5,943 nt of DNA from DAONLM01 sp035406685 (lineage in GTDB: Bacteria; Spirochaetota; GWE2-31-10; MWDO01), in contig DAONLM010000187.1 in NCBI GenBank assembly GCA_035406685.1, forward strand, positions 1 through 5,943. Direction: 5' to 3'. Each line of letters starts with the position of its first letter. Positions within the stretch are counted from its first letter, which is position 1. The translations under genes and the position numbers were made by a program. The notes beneath the pieces are model-generated. The model was not told the origin of the DNA. It saw only the letters and a list, made by a program, of their open reading frames with translations, and did not search any database. Shown piece by piece: positions 1-5,913 of the stretch.

Positions 1-30
1 CCCCTTTTTTAATATTCTATTTCTTCTCAT
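1..30 (-). CDS. 5' end of a gene leaving the window; probable REP-associated Y1 (IS200-like) transposase
   Basis: Only ten codons are visible (MRRNRILKKG), but the start is convincing: an AAGGAGG Shine-Dalgarno lies 7 nt upstream, the best ribosome site in the window. The basic N-terminus ending in Gly fits the opening of REP-associated tyrosine (Y1_Tnp/RAYT) transposases, which typically begin Met-x-Arg-x-x-Arg, then a Gly shortly before a Tyr-His-Val motif. The upstream region carries three GGGACAGACTTA direct repeats, a repeat type I associate with these genes. If correct, the product is a single-strand DNA transposase using a catalytic Tyr and an HUH pair, all outside the window. Seen: start, SD, ten residues, repeats. 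Inferred: the family. Ten residues cannot prove it; any small basic protein could start this way. Confidence 0.45.
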   Translation of the reverse strand, partial: MRRNRILKKG

Positions 31-37
31 AAAAAAT

Positions 38-44
38 CCTCCTT
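38..44 (-). promoter_or_regulatory. Perfect Shine-Dalgarno (AAGGAGG) for the gene leaving the left edge
   Basis: Read on the minus strand, AAGGAGG is followed by 7 nt (ATTTTTT) and then ATG at 30-28. This is an ideal anti-SD match at ideal spacing. It contrasts with the absent or weaker sites of the other genes here, and it establishes that a genuine CDS begins at position 30. Confidence 0.85.
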
Positions 45-73
45 AATTTTAAAAAAGTATTTCTATATATTAA

Positions 74-103
74 TCACAAAATTTCTTAGAAAATCCTTTA
101 CAA
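74..103. repeat. Left copy of a 30-bp inverted repeat shared with the right window edge
   Basis: The reverse complement of 74-103 matches 5914-5943 at 28 of 30 positions; the mismatches are repeat positions 17 and 19. The unit begins TTGTAAAGGATTTTCT and ends AAATTTTGTGA when read on the minus strand. Similarity continues inward less precisely through an A/T-tract (about 104-119). This copy lies 43 nt upstream of the ATG at position 30, so it could be the conserved upstream region or end of a mobile gene, or one terminal repeat of a larger element. A match this long with GC-bearing blocks (GTAAAGGA, GTGA) is unlikely from AT bias alone. Confidence 0.8.
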
Positions 104-109
104 GTTTTG

Positions 110-129
110 AAAAAAAATTCGTTTTTTTT
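110..129. repeat. Homopolymer hairpin: A8, TTCG loop, T8
   Basis: Eight A residues (110-117), TTCG (118-121), then at least eight T residues (122-129) can fold into a perfect A-U stem with a four-base loop. It sits between the inverted repeat and the GGGACAGAC cluster, upstream of the probable transposase start. There are no G-C pairs, so stability is low and it is not a convincing terminator. It may be chance in such AT-rich sequence. Confidence 0.35.
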
Positions 130-147
130 TTGAAAAAAATTAAAGTG

Positions 148-229
148 AGGGACAGACTTATAAACTATAAATCTTTTTAAATAGGGACAGACTTATAAAT
201 TTTTTATGATCAAAAGAGGGACAGACTTA
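148..229. repeat. Three direct GGGACAGACTTA repeats at 34-35 bp pitch
   Basis: AGGGACAGACTTA occurs exactly at 148-160, 183-195 and 217-229. The first two copies extend to AGGGACAGACTTATAAA (148-164, 183-199). Starts are 35 and 34 bp apart, and the spacers differ. These are conspicuous GC-richer islands in an otherwise A/T-only gap. On the minus strand they read TAAGTCTGTCCCT upstream of the gene starting at 30. From general knowledge, AAGTCTGTCCC-like repeats often accompany REP-associated Y1 transposases. They could be binding or processing sites for that enzyme or remnants of its ends. With three copies, no longer palindromic repeat and no cas genes, this is not a CRISPR array. Confidence 0.85.
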
Positions 230-251
230 ACCTTCTTAAATATATATATAC

Positions 252-266
252 TATTAGGCACTAATA
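252..266. terminator. Small hairpin, possible weak terminator
   Basis: TATTAG-GCA-CTAATA forms a 6-bp stem with a 3-nt loop. On the plus strand it is followed after 3-4 nt by a run of nine T (271-278 plus the preceding base), as in an intrinsic terminator, but no plus-strand gene lies upstream. On the minus strand it lies about 50 nt beyond the stop of the membrane-protein gene ending at 316 and lacks a U-tract. The stem has one G-C pair. It may close the argH unit or insulate the repeat region; support is weak. Confidence 0.25.
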
Positions 267-315
267 AATATTTTTTTTAAAAATCTCTCTCTATCTTTTT
301 ATAAAAAATTTTCTC

Positions 316-900
316 TTAATTTTTGCTCATTTTTAATTGATAGAAAGTTGTCAATATGCCAAAAAGAAGAGTCATACAGACAATTATAATTTTTATTTTT
401 AATTGTAAATTTGTGTTTATATCGAGTAATTCTTTTATATTTTGAGGGGTGGATATCCCCAGCATCATTATTATTGATATAACAATAAAATATGCCCCAA
501 TAAATGCTGAAGATATAGCAATAATGCCTTTCTGTAAATAGAAGGCAAAAATTCCACCACTTATCATAAATACAAGATAAAAAATAATCAATAACATGCC
601 ATCCATTTTAGGCAAAATATTGTATGCTATAAAAAAGCCAAAAATAAATCCAGCAATAATTATACTGAAGAAATAGAGAAATAGTATAAGTAAAGCAATT
701 ATTATACCAACAATTAATCCAGTAATAATACCAGCGATTTCTGTCTGAAAGATCATATATCCTATTTTATAGGATATAATAAATCCCATTAAAAAACCTA
801 ATAGAGCAATTGCGATTTTAAATATTTTATAACCGAAAAATGATAATAAAATGCCAAATAATAAAAATGATAAATATACAAAGAAAAATTTTGTTAGCAT
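316..900 (-). CDS. DUF4203/TMEM198-like multi-pass membrane protein
   Basis: A 194-residue, almost wholly hydrophobic protein with about seven membrane segments: roughly residues 4-22, 27-50, 55-77, 78-95, 100-121, 124-147 and 168-188, with a polar loop at about 148-167. The pattern of GY-x-x-F followed by hydrophobic Gly-spaced helices (GYKIFKIAIALLGFLMGF near 23-40, AGFIFGFF near 83-90) resembles the DUF4203 / TMEM198 / TM7SF3-type family, whose bacterial role is not established. No catalytic motif is visible. Its ATG overlaps the argH stop in ATGCTAA (894-900) and no Shine-Dalgarno precedes it, so translation is probably coupled to argH. The next in-frame Met (residue 38) would remove the first helix, favouring this start. 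The hydrophobic topology is clear; the family name is a pattern judgement. Confidence 0.8.
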   Translation of the reverse strand: MLTKFFFVYLSFLLFGILLSFFGYKIFKIAIALLGFLMGFIISYKIGYMIFQTEIAGIITGLIVGIIIALLILFLYFFSIIIAGFIFGFFIAYNILPKMDGMLLIIFYLVFMISGGIFAFYLQKGIIAISSAFIGAYFIVISIIMMLGISTPQNIKELLDINTNLQLKIKIIIVCMTLLFGILTTFYQLKMSKN

Positions 901-2279
901 AGATCTTTTAAAATACTCTTTGCCATTTTTATCTGTTCTTTAACTGAATTAATTCCAGTTCCACCTTTAATCTCTCTTTTCTGTAAAATCTTTTCTATCG
1001 AATGCCAGTTGTCATCAAGATCTTTAAATTTTTCACAATAAGAAATTAAATCCTCTTTTTTCAGATCAGTCAATCTCTTTTTACTCTCAATACAATCAGA
1101 AACTATTTTACCAGTAATATGATGTGCCTCTCTAAATGGTACTCCTTTTAATGCAAGAAAGTCGGCAAGTTCTGTCGCAAATGAAAAAGAATCTATTGAT
1201 TTTAACATATTTTCTTTATTTATTTTTAAATTTTTAAGTAAAATTATATTTACATTAAGTAAATCTTTAATTGTATCTATAGCATCAAATAAAGGCTCTT
1301 TATCCTCCTGAAGATCCTTATTATAAGTTGAAGGCAGACTCTTTGTTACAGTAAGAAGACTCATAAGAGATCCGACAATTCTCCCACTTTTACCTCTTGT
1401 TAATTCAAGAGAATCTGGATTTTTCTTGTTTGGCATAATAGAAGATCCAGTAGTTACCTTATCGCTTAATTCAAAAAAATTAAAATGTTCAGAAGAATAG
1501 AGAATAAAATCTTCCGCATATCTTGATAAATTAATACAAAGTAGAGAAATGATAGATAAAAATTCCAATATAAAATCTCTGCTACTTACCGCATCCATTG
1601 AATTTTGTGAAATATCAAGAAAACCAAGATCTTTTCTCAAATTTTCTCTATCAAGAGGAAAGGCACTACCAGCAAGGGCAGCACTACCAAGAGGCATAAT
1701 TGACACCCTCTTAACAGAATCAGATAACCTCTGATAATCCCTTAAAAAAGGCCACACAAATGACATTAAATAGTGCGAAAAAAGAACAGGTTGAGCCTGT
1801 CTTAAATGTGTATATCCAGGCATTGGGACAACAATATTATTTTCTGCAATATCGATAAAGCAAGAAATAAAATCTTTTAGAATTGCTTTTATATTATTAA
1901 TCTCTTTTAATAAATAAAGTCTCACATCTGTTGCTACCTGATCATTTCTACTTTTACCAGTATGCATCTTTTTGGCTATATCGCCAATCCTTTTGGATAA
2001 GAGATCCTCTATACCCATATGAATATCTTCAATATCACTTGTAAATAGAGATATCCCCTTTTCTTCTATCTCTTTTTCTATCTTATCAAGACCATTTATT
2101 ATTAATTCTAACTCTTCTTCTGAAATTATGCCTATTCTTTTAAGTTCTTTTGAGTATACTTTATTTAATAAAATATCTTCTTTAAAAAGCCTTATATCAA
2201 AATCCAATGATCTATTCATCTTTTCAAATAGAGGATCATTCTTTTCTTTAAATCTTCCTTCCCATGCTTTTTTAGACAT
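894..2279 (-). CDS. argH: Argininosuccinate lyase (EC 4.3.2.1)
   Basis: Cytosolic homotetrameric enzyme of the fumarase/aspartase superfamily that cleaves argininosuccinate into arginine and fumarate, the last step of arginine synthesis. The 461 residues match the usual length (about 460). Visible landmarks in order: N-terminal MSKKAWEGRF; HTGKSRNDQVATD (106-118; Lys where Arg is common); PGYTHLRQAQP (154-164) with the Thr157-His158 pair; LGSAALAGSAFPLDR (197-211); NSMDAVSSRDF (226-236); the lyase signature GSSIMPNKKNP (278-288) with the catalytic Ser in GSS; and FATELADFLALKGVPFREAH (367-386) near the C-terminal domain. The motifs look intact, so it should be active. AAGGGG lies 5 nt before the ATG. 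It sits 33 nt after the propeller-like gene and overlaps the next ATG, so it is mid-operon. No other arg gene is in view. Confidence 0.98.
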   Translation of the reverse strand: MSKKAWEGRFKEKNDPLFEKMNRSLDFDIRLFKEDILLNKVYSKELKRIGIISEEELELIINGLDKIEKEIEEKGISLFTSDIEDIHMGIEDLLSKRIGDIAKKMHTGKSRNDQVATDVRLYLLKEINNIKAILKDFISCFIDIAENNIVVPMPGYTHLRQAQPVLFSHYLMSFVWPFLRDYQRLSDSVKRVSIMPLGSAALAGSAFPLDRENLRKDLGFLDISQNSMDAVSSRDFILEFLSIISLLCINLSRYAEDFILYSSEHFNFFELSDKVTTGSSIMPNKKNPDSLELTRGKSGRIVGSLMSLLTVTKSLPSTYNKDLQEDKEPLFDAIDTIKDLLNVNIILLKNLKINKENMLKSIDSFSFATELADFLALKGVPFREAHHITGKIVSDCIESKKRLTDLKKEDLISYCEKFKDLDDNWHSIEKILQKREIKGGTGINSVKEQIKMAKSILKDLC

Positions 2280-2312
2280 ATTTTCCCCTTAAAATAAAGT
2301 TAAGATATAAGA

Positions 2313-3365
2313 TTAAACAGAAATTTTTGCCATTGTTACTATAAAATTCTCCATACGAAAATAAAAGGAGTAGTCATTTATAAAATTTATATTTTCTATT
2401 TTTTTATTAAACTCTTTATAAAAGATAATTGTAGAATTAGTGGCATACATTGTAAGATAATATATGTTATCAAGAGAACTTAATATCAAAATATTACCCT
2501 GTTTATCAAATTTAACCTCATTTAACTCCCCTTTAAATTTATAACCCCCAAATTTTTTCTTATTAATATCATAATATGATAAAATTTCCTTTGATTCATA
2601 ATAAAGTTTATTATTATTAAATTCAAGAAAAGTTCTTCTATTAAAATTATTCGTTGTCTGAAAAAGTTTTATTCTTGTCTGGCTATTTATATTATAAATT
2701 TCAATTATTTCTGGTTCAATTCCAGAACATATTGCAAGATAATCACCATTTTCATTAATAACATTTCTCTTTACAAAATTAATCTTTGAATCAGAACTAT
2801 CTGTTTGAAATAAAAGTTTACCCTGTATGGAATAGAGATATGTCCTTGCATCAATAGTTGAGACCAGAGTATTTAAAAATCTATCAGTCGATATTGAGGT
2901 AATCATTGAATTGTAGTTTATTTCATTTACTATTTTATCCCCATTTATAGAATATAAATCAAATCCACTACCATTAGTTTTTATGCAATAAAAGAGTGGA
3001 TATTCGCCAGAAAAATATGGATAAGAAAAAGAACCAATATCTTTTATTTTCACCCCATCAGGAGTATATAAAGAAAAGTAATTCCCATATTTTTTATAGA
3101 CAATAAAAGCAAGTTTATTTGCCTCAATAAATTCGTCTTCTCCTACTCTATAATAAGAGACCATACCGTTAAGAGAAGAAAAATAGCCACACTCTTTTTC
3201 ATTAAAAAAGTATCCATCTATTTCTGCTTTTTGAAAATCAGAATTTATATTAAAATGTTTTTTATAAAAAAAAGTCTCTCTTTTATATAACCTTACGGGC
3301 ACAAGTAAAGTATAAAACAGAACAAATATTATAAAAAATATAATAAGTAAGATTATTTTTTTCAT
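2313..3365 (-). CDS. Signal-anchored, beta-propeller-like protein of unknown function
   Basis: 350 residues. MKK and a strong hydrophobic stretch (about 4-22) give an uncleaved anchor or signal peptide with the rest outside the cytoplasm. No lipobox Cys is seen. The body is strand-rich, with recurring aromatic-x-L-Y-x-x-x-G units: FSLYTPDG (97-104), FDLYSING (135-142), TYLYSIQG (175-182), then looser IEIYNINS (221-228), ILSYYDIN (261-268) and a last one near 301-319. Spacing near 40 residues suggests six or so propeller blades of WD40/PQQ type. No enzyme motif is seen and I do not recognise a named gene. An in-frame TAA two codons upstream prevents N-terminal extension, so this ATG is the first possible start. 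It has no Shine-Dalgarno but lies 6 nt from a perfect -10 box. It heads the unit with argH. Confidence 0.8.
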   Translation of the reverse strand: MKKIILLIIFFIIFVLFYTLLVPVRLYKRETFFYKKHFNINSDFQKAEIDGYFFNEKECGYFSSLNGMVSYYRVGEDEFIEANKLAFIVYKKYGNYFSLYTPDGVKIKDIGSFSYPYFSGEYPLFYCIKTNGSGFDLYSINGDKIVNEINYNSMITSISTDRFLNTLVSTIDARTYLYSIQGKLLFQTDSSDSKINFVKRNVINENGDYLAICSGIEPEIIEIYNINSQTRIKLFQTTNNFNRRTFLEFNNNKLYYESKEILSYYDINKKKFGGYKFKGELNEVKFDKQGNILILSSLDNIYYLTMYATNSTIIFYKEFNKKIENINFINDYSFYFRMENFIVTMAKISV

Positions 3366-3371
3366 GTCTTA

Positions 3372-3400
3372 ATTATATAGAAAATTTTATATTTTGTCAA
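3372..3400 (-). promoter_or_regulatory. Perfect-consensus sigma-70-type promoter for the propeller-argH-DUF4203 unit
   Basis: On the minus strand TTGACA (3400-3395), a 17-nt spacer and TATAAT (3377-3372) match the housekeeping consensus exactly. Only TAAGAC separates the -10 box from the ATG at 3365, so initiation 7 nt past the -10 box would begin at the A of the start codon, giving a leaderless message. An 11-bp palindrome, TTTTG-T-CAAAA (3392-3402), overlaps the -35 box and could be an operator, though it may be chance in this composition. No ARG-box-like palindrome was noticed. Confidence 0.85.
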
Positions 3401-3487
3401 AACAATATTAAAAAATTTTATCTTTTAAAGATATCCCACCCTTGCACTGAATAGAGATTTCTCCTTGAAAAAGTAAGAGATACAGAT

Positions 3488-3690
3488 ACGCCACTTATAT
3501 CTTATTGTATAAAAATAAGTGTTATATTATCAGGATATCCCCTCTCTCTACGACATATCTCTTATATCTTCTTATAAAAATAATTGTTATATTATAAAGA
3601 TATCATACTAACACTACGACATATGTCCTACTTATTTTATTATAAAAAATAAACGTTATTTTACTATGATATACACTCTGACTACTATAT
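3488..3690. repeat. Degenerate tandem repeat array, unit about 65-69 bp, roughly three copies
   Basis: Phased on CTACGACATAT, units start at 3548 and 3614 (exact) and 3682 (degenerate CTACTATATAT), with a diverged unit before 3548. Internal blocks recur in order: CTTATATCTT at 3494 and 3561; ATAAAAATAA at 3509 and 3574 (near-copy at 3642); GTTATATTAT at 3521 and 3586 (GTTATTTTAC at 3655); GATATC at 3534 and 3599 (GATATA at 3668). Another GATATC at 3430 hints at an older, interrupted copy. The first unit holds a 7-bp inverted repeat, CACTTAT (3492-3498) and ATAAGTG (3515-3521), poorly kept in the others. The array fills most of the 366-bp gap between the TPR gene and the argH-unit promoter and has no coding potential. 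I saw no clear terminator for the TPR gene within it. Role unknown. Confidence 0.8.
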
Positions 3691-3731
3691 ATTCTCTTTC
3701 CTCTTCTAATAAGAATTAAAATTATTTTTAC

Positions 3732-5615
3732 TTATTTTGTAAAAATAACTATATCGTTAACATCAACATCTTTAAAATATTCATTCTGCTCACTAATTTT
3801 TATTTCTGCTATATTTTCATCAAGCTTTACAATTATACCTTTTCCCTTTATATCGTCAGAAGTATATATATAACTTCCTCGTTTAAATTCGATTGGATAA
3901 TTTTTATTTTTCAATATAATAAATGAATCTTTTAATTTTAGTCCGGATCTTTTCCCTGCATTTATGATTGCTCTATCTTTTGAGATCTTTATTATTTCAG
4001 CCTTAAATGGAATATCATTGTCTACTTTTTTCAAAATATTTATTGCTGTCATAACTATTCTATTATTACCAGCCTGATAGTTGTTATATTCTTTTAATAA
4101 TTCAAAGTTATGTGCATTATAAAGCTTTAAATTAACATTTACAAAATTATTACCTTCTAATAATGTTAGATCAAGATAAAATGGAGAATTATTTTCTTTT
4201 GCTATTTTTAATTTTTCTGATACAGAATAATCCTTTTCATCAAAAAGAATTACTTCGTATTTCTGTTTTTCATAACTAATAAGAGTTAAAACCATTCCAT
4301 AAATTCTTTCAAAATTATAATGAGGGTTTTCGATATTTTTATTTATGAATAAAGGAATTGAATAAAAGGGACTTCTTATATCATACTGATTGATCCCCCA
4401 ATCATCGCCTAATTTATATATTATCGAATTTTTTTCTATTTTTATTCGATCATGAAGTTTTATATCATCCGTATATTTTGAAGCAACTTCAAGTTCATTT
4501 ATATATCTTTCATATAACTTTAAGGATTTATAATAATCAGCAAGTTCAAGTCTAGGAGTTATTATTTTTGGGAAAAGCCTTATCGCTTGTTTTAAAAAAT
4601 TTATATAAAGATCAAAAAGTGACTCATTCTTGGCAAGAGATGCCTTTTCAAAAAAGAGATTTGCAATTTTTTCTCGTTCCTTATTGTCTGTGCTGAATTT
4701 ATTCACAAGTATTGTTGAAAGAAAATATAAAGAGATCTCATCATCATCTCTTAATCCCAATGCTTTTTTTAATGAATTTATGGCTTTTTCATAATCATTT
4801 AAAATATAATATGCAATTGCAAGATGATAATAATTTAAATAATTTATCTCCCCCTCTTTTGATAAAATTTCTTTATATAAAGAGAGTGCTTCATCTCCTC
4901 TATTTAAGAATAGTAAATATTTTGCATATAATTTTTTATATTTTACCTTATCAGAAATTTTTAAAGCCATTTCTATATTATCAACTGCTCCAAGAATATC
5001 GTTATTGTTAAACTTATATATAGAATATTGACTGTAAGACTCTGGATTCAAAGAATTTCTCTCAATATTCATAATATAATAAGTTTCAGCCTTTTTTTTA
5101 TCATATAACTCATAATATTTTGCCATCATAGATATTGCAAGCCAATTATTCTGATCTGTTTTTAGAATCTCATCCAGTGATTTTTTAGCAAGCGAATTTC
5201 TTCCAGTTAAAAGATAGAGGTTTGCAAGACCGTTATAGGCTTTTAGATTTAATGGATCTTTTGCTAAAATATCTTTATACTTTTTTTCAGCAATGTCATA
5301 TCGCCCAAGTTTTAATTCAATATCAGCTGCAAATATAGTAAGTTCATCTTTTTTGGTAGAAAGTTTTAAAGCTTGATTTATATAGTCGTATGCATAGTCA
5401 TAATTTTCAAGTTCATAAAAAATCTTTGCAAGTTCTATTAGAGGCTCAACAAAATTTTTATTTATCTCCAGCGATTTTTTAAAATAAAATATTGCTTCAT
5501 TATAATTTTCGTTAAATGACGCTTCTTTGCCTTTATTATAGTAGTAGAATACATCTTGAGAAAAAAGATTTAGGACCTGAAAAGATAAAATAAAAATAAA
5601 AATTTTTTTTATCAT
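3732..5615 (-). CDS. Exported TPR-repeat protein with a CsgG/TolB-N-like region and FlgT-C-like tail
   Basis: 627 residues. MIKK plus a hydrophobic stretch (5-18) ending near LFSQ looks like a signal peptide without a lipobox Cys, so the protein is probably periplasmic or surface-exposed. Residues about 21-385 are TPR helices; clear units lie near 21-54, 55-88, 89-121, 122-155 and 258-290, with degenerate ones between. Residues about 430-530 look alpha/beta, with a strand pair and helix (LDLTLLEGNNFVNVNLKLYN, 481-500, then a helix near 519-530) resembling CsgG/TolB-N-like domains. Residues about 536-627 (KAEIIKISKDRAIINAGKRS, 538-557, then GLKLKDSF) resemble the FlgT C-terminal beta domain. 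A scaffold or envelope-assembly role is inferred; no enzyme motif is seen. GGGAGGGG precedes the ATG by 10 nt. It appears to be its own transcription unit. Confidence 0.85.
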   Translation of the reverse strand: MIKKIFIFILSFQVLNLFSQDVFYYYNKGKEASFNENYNEAIFYFKKSLEINKNFVEPLIELAKIFYELENYDYAYDYINQALKLSTKKDELTIFAADIELKLGRYDIAEKKYKDILAKDPLNLKAYNGLANLYLLTGRNSLAKKSLDEILKTDQNNWLAISMMAKYYELYDKKKAETYYIMNIERNSLNPESYSQYSIYKFNNNDILGAVDNIEMALKISDKVKYKKLYAKYLLFLNRGDEALSLYKEILSKEGEINYLNYYHLAIAYYILNDYEKAINSLKKALGLRDDDEISLYFLSTILVNKFSTDNKEREKIANLFFEKASLAKNESLFDLYINFLKQAIRLFPKIITPRLELADYYKSLKLYERYINELEVASKYTDDIKLHDRIKIEKNSIIYKLGDDWGINQYDIRSPFYSIPLFINKNIENPHYNFERIYGMVLTLISYEKQKYEVILFDEKDYSVSEKLKIAKENNSPFYLDLTLLEGNNFVNVNLKLYNAHNFELLKEYNNYQAGNNRIVMTAINILKKVDNDIPFKAEIIKISKDRAIINAGKRSGLKLKDSFIILKNKNYPIEFKRGSYIYTSDDIKGKGIIVKLDENIAEIKISEQNEYFKDVDVNDIVIFTK

Positions 5616-5625
5616 TTTTTTATTA

Positions 5626-5633
5626 CCCCTCCC
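5626..5633 (-). promoter_or_regulatory. Ribosome binding site of the TPR gene
   Basis: GGGAGGGG ends 10 nt before ATG 5615-5613, supporting that start. The site lies inside a seven-codon reading frame (ATG at 5635-5633, stop TGA at 5614-5612) that overlaps the TPR start as ATGA; this little frame has no SD of its own. Confidence 0.7.
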
Positions 5634-5682
5634 ATATTTTTTAATTTGTTAAACCAAACACTTAAAAAGAATGCTTTATATT

Positions 5683-5711
5683 CTTATACAATGCACACTA
5701 ATTTTTCAAAA
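5683..5711 (-). promoter_or_regulatory. Candidate sigma-70-type promoter of the TPR gene
   Basis: On the minus strand TATAAG (5688-5683) is a five-of-six -10 match. TTTTGA (5711-5706) lies 17 nt upstream; the better -35 hexamer TTGAAA (5709-5704) would leave only 15 nt. Initiation near 5676 would give a leader of about 60 nt carrying the GGGAGGGG ribosome site. In such AT-rich sequence chance matches are common, so this is tentative. Confidence 0.35.
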
Positions 5712-5913
5712 AATATATTTATAATAATATATTTTATTATAAATTTACGCATTACACACTCTTGTTTATCTTTTATCACTTTGTTTAGCAATTATAAATT
5801 TATTTGATTATATAAAAAATGTTAAAATATTTCAAGAAAAAAAGTTATTTTTTAATATGTAAGGTGTGTGATTTTCTTTTTTATCTAGATTTTTTTAATT
5901 TTTTTTTAAAAAG
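5712..5913. other. AT-rich intergenic stretch without a recognised gene
   Basis: Upstream of the TPR promoter I see no supported gene, RNA or terminator. An alternating ACACAC (5754-5759) faces GTGTGT (5864-5869), a 6-bp inverted pair about 104 bp apart with little beyond it. A 37-codon plus-strand frame from ATG 5819 has no Shine-Dalgarno and is low-complexity Lys/Phe/Leu, so it is not called. The T-tract at about 5891-5907 adjoins the terminal repeat, as A/T-tracts do at the left copy. Confidence 0.6.

Noticed and set aside
148..229. Possible mini-CRISPR array
   Set aside because: Only three 13-17 bp repeats with 18-22 bp spacers of near-pure A/T, no cas genes nearby; a transposase-associated repeat explains it better.
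280..315. Terminator directly after the DUF4203-like gene
   Set aside because: Only A/T pairings around a GATAGAGAGAGA core can be drawn; no G-C stem followed by a U-tract in the transcribed direction.
1549..1734. Plus-strand reading frame of 61 codons
   Set aside because: It is antisense to well-conserved argH codons (the LGSAALAGSAFPLDR region), has no ribosome site and resembles no protein; it is a shadow.
3492..3521. CACTTAT/ATAAGTG inverted repeat as terminator of the TPR gene
   Set aside because: A 16-nt loop, only two G-C pairs, no adjacent U-tract, over 200 nt from the stop, and the stem is not kept in the other tandem units.
4712..5011. Plus-strand reading frame of 99 codons
   Set aside because: It is antisense to TPR helices, rich in Leu/His/Tyr as expected from the complement of Lys/Asn/Glu codons, with no ribosome site or recognisable domain.
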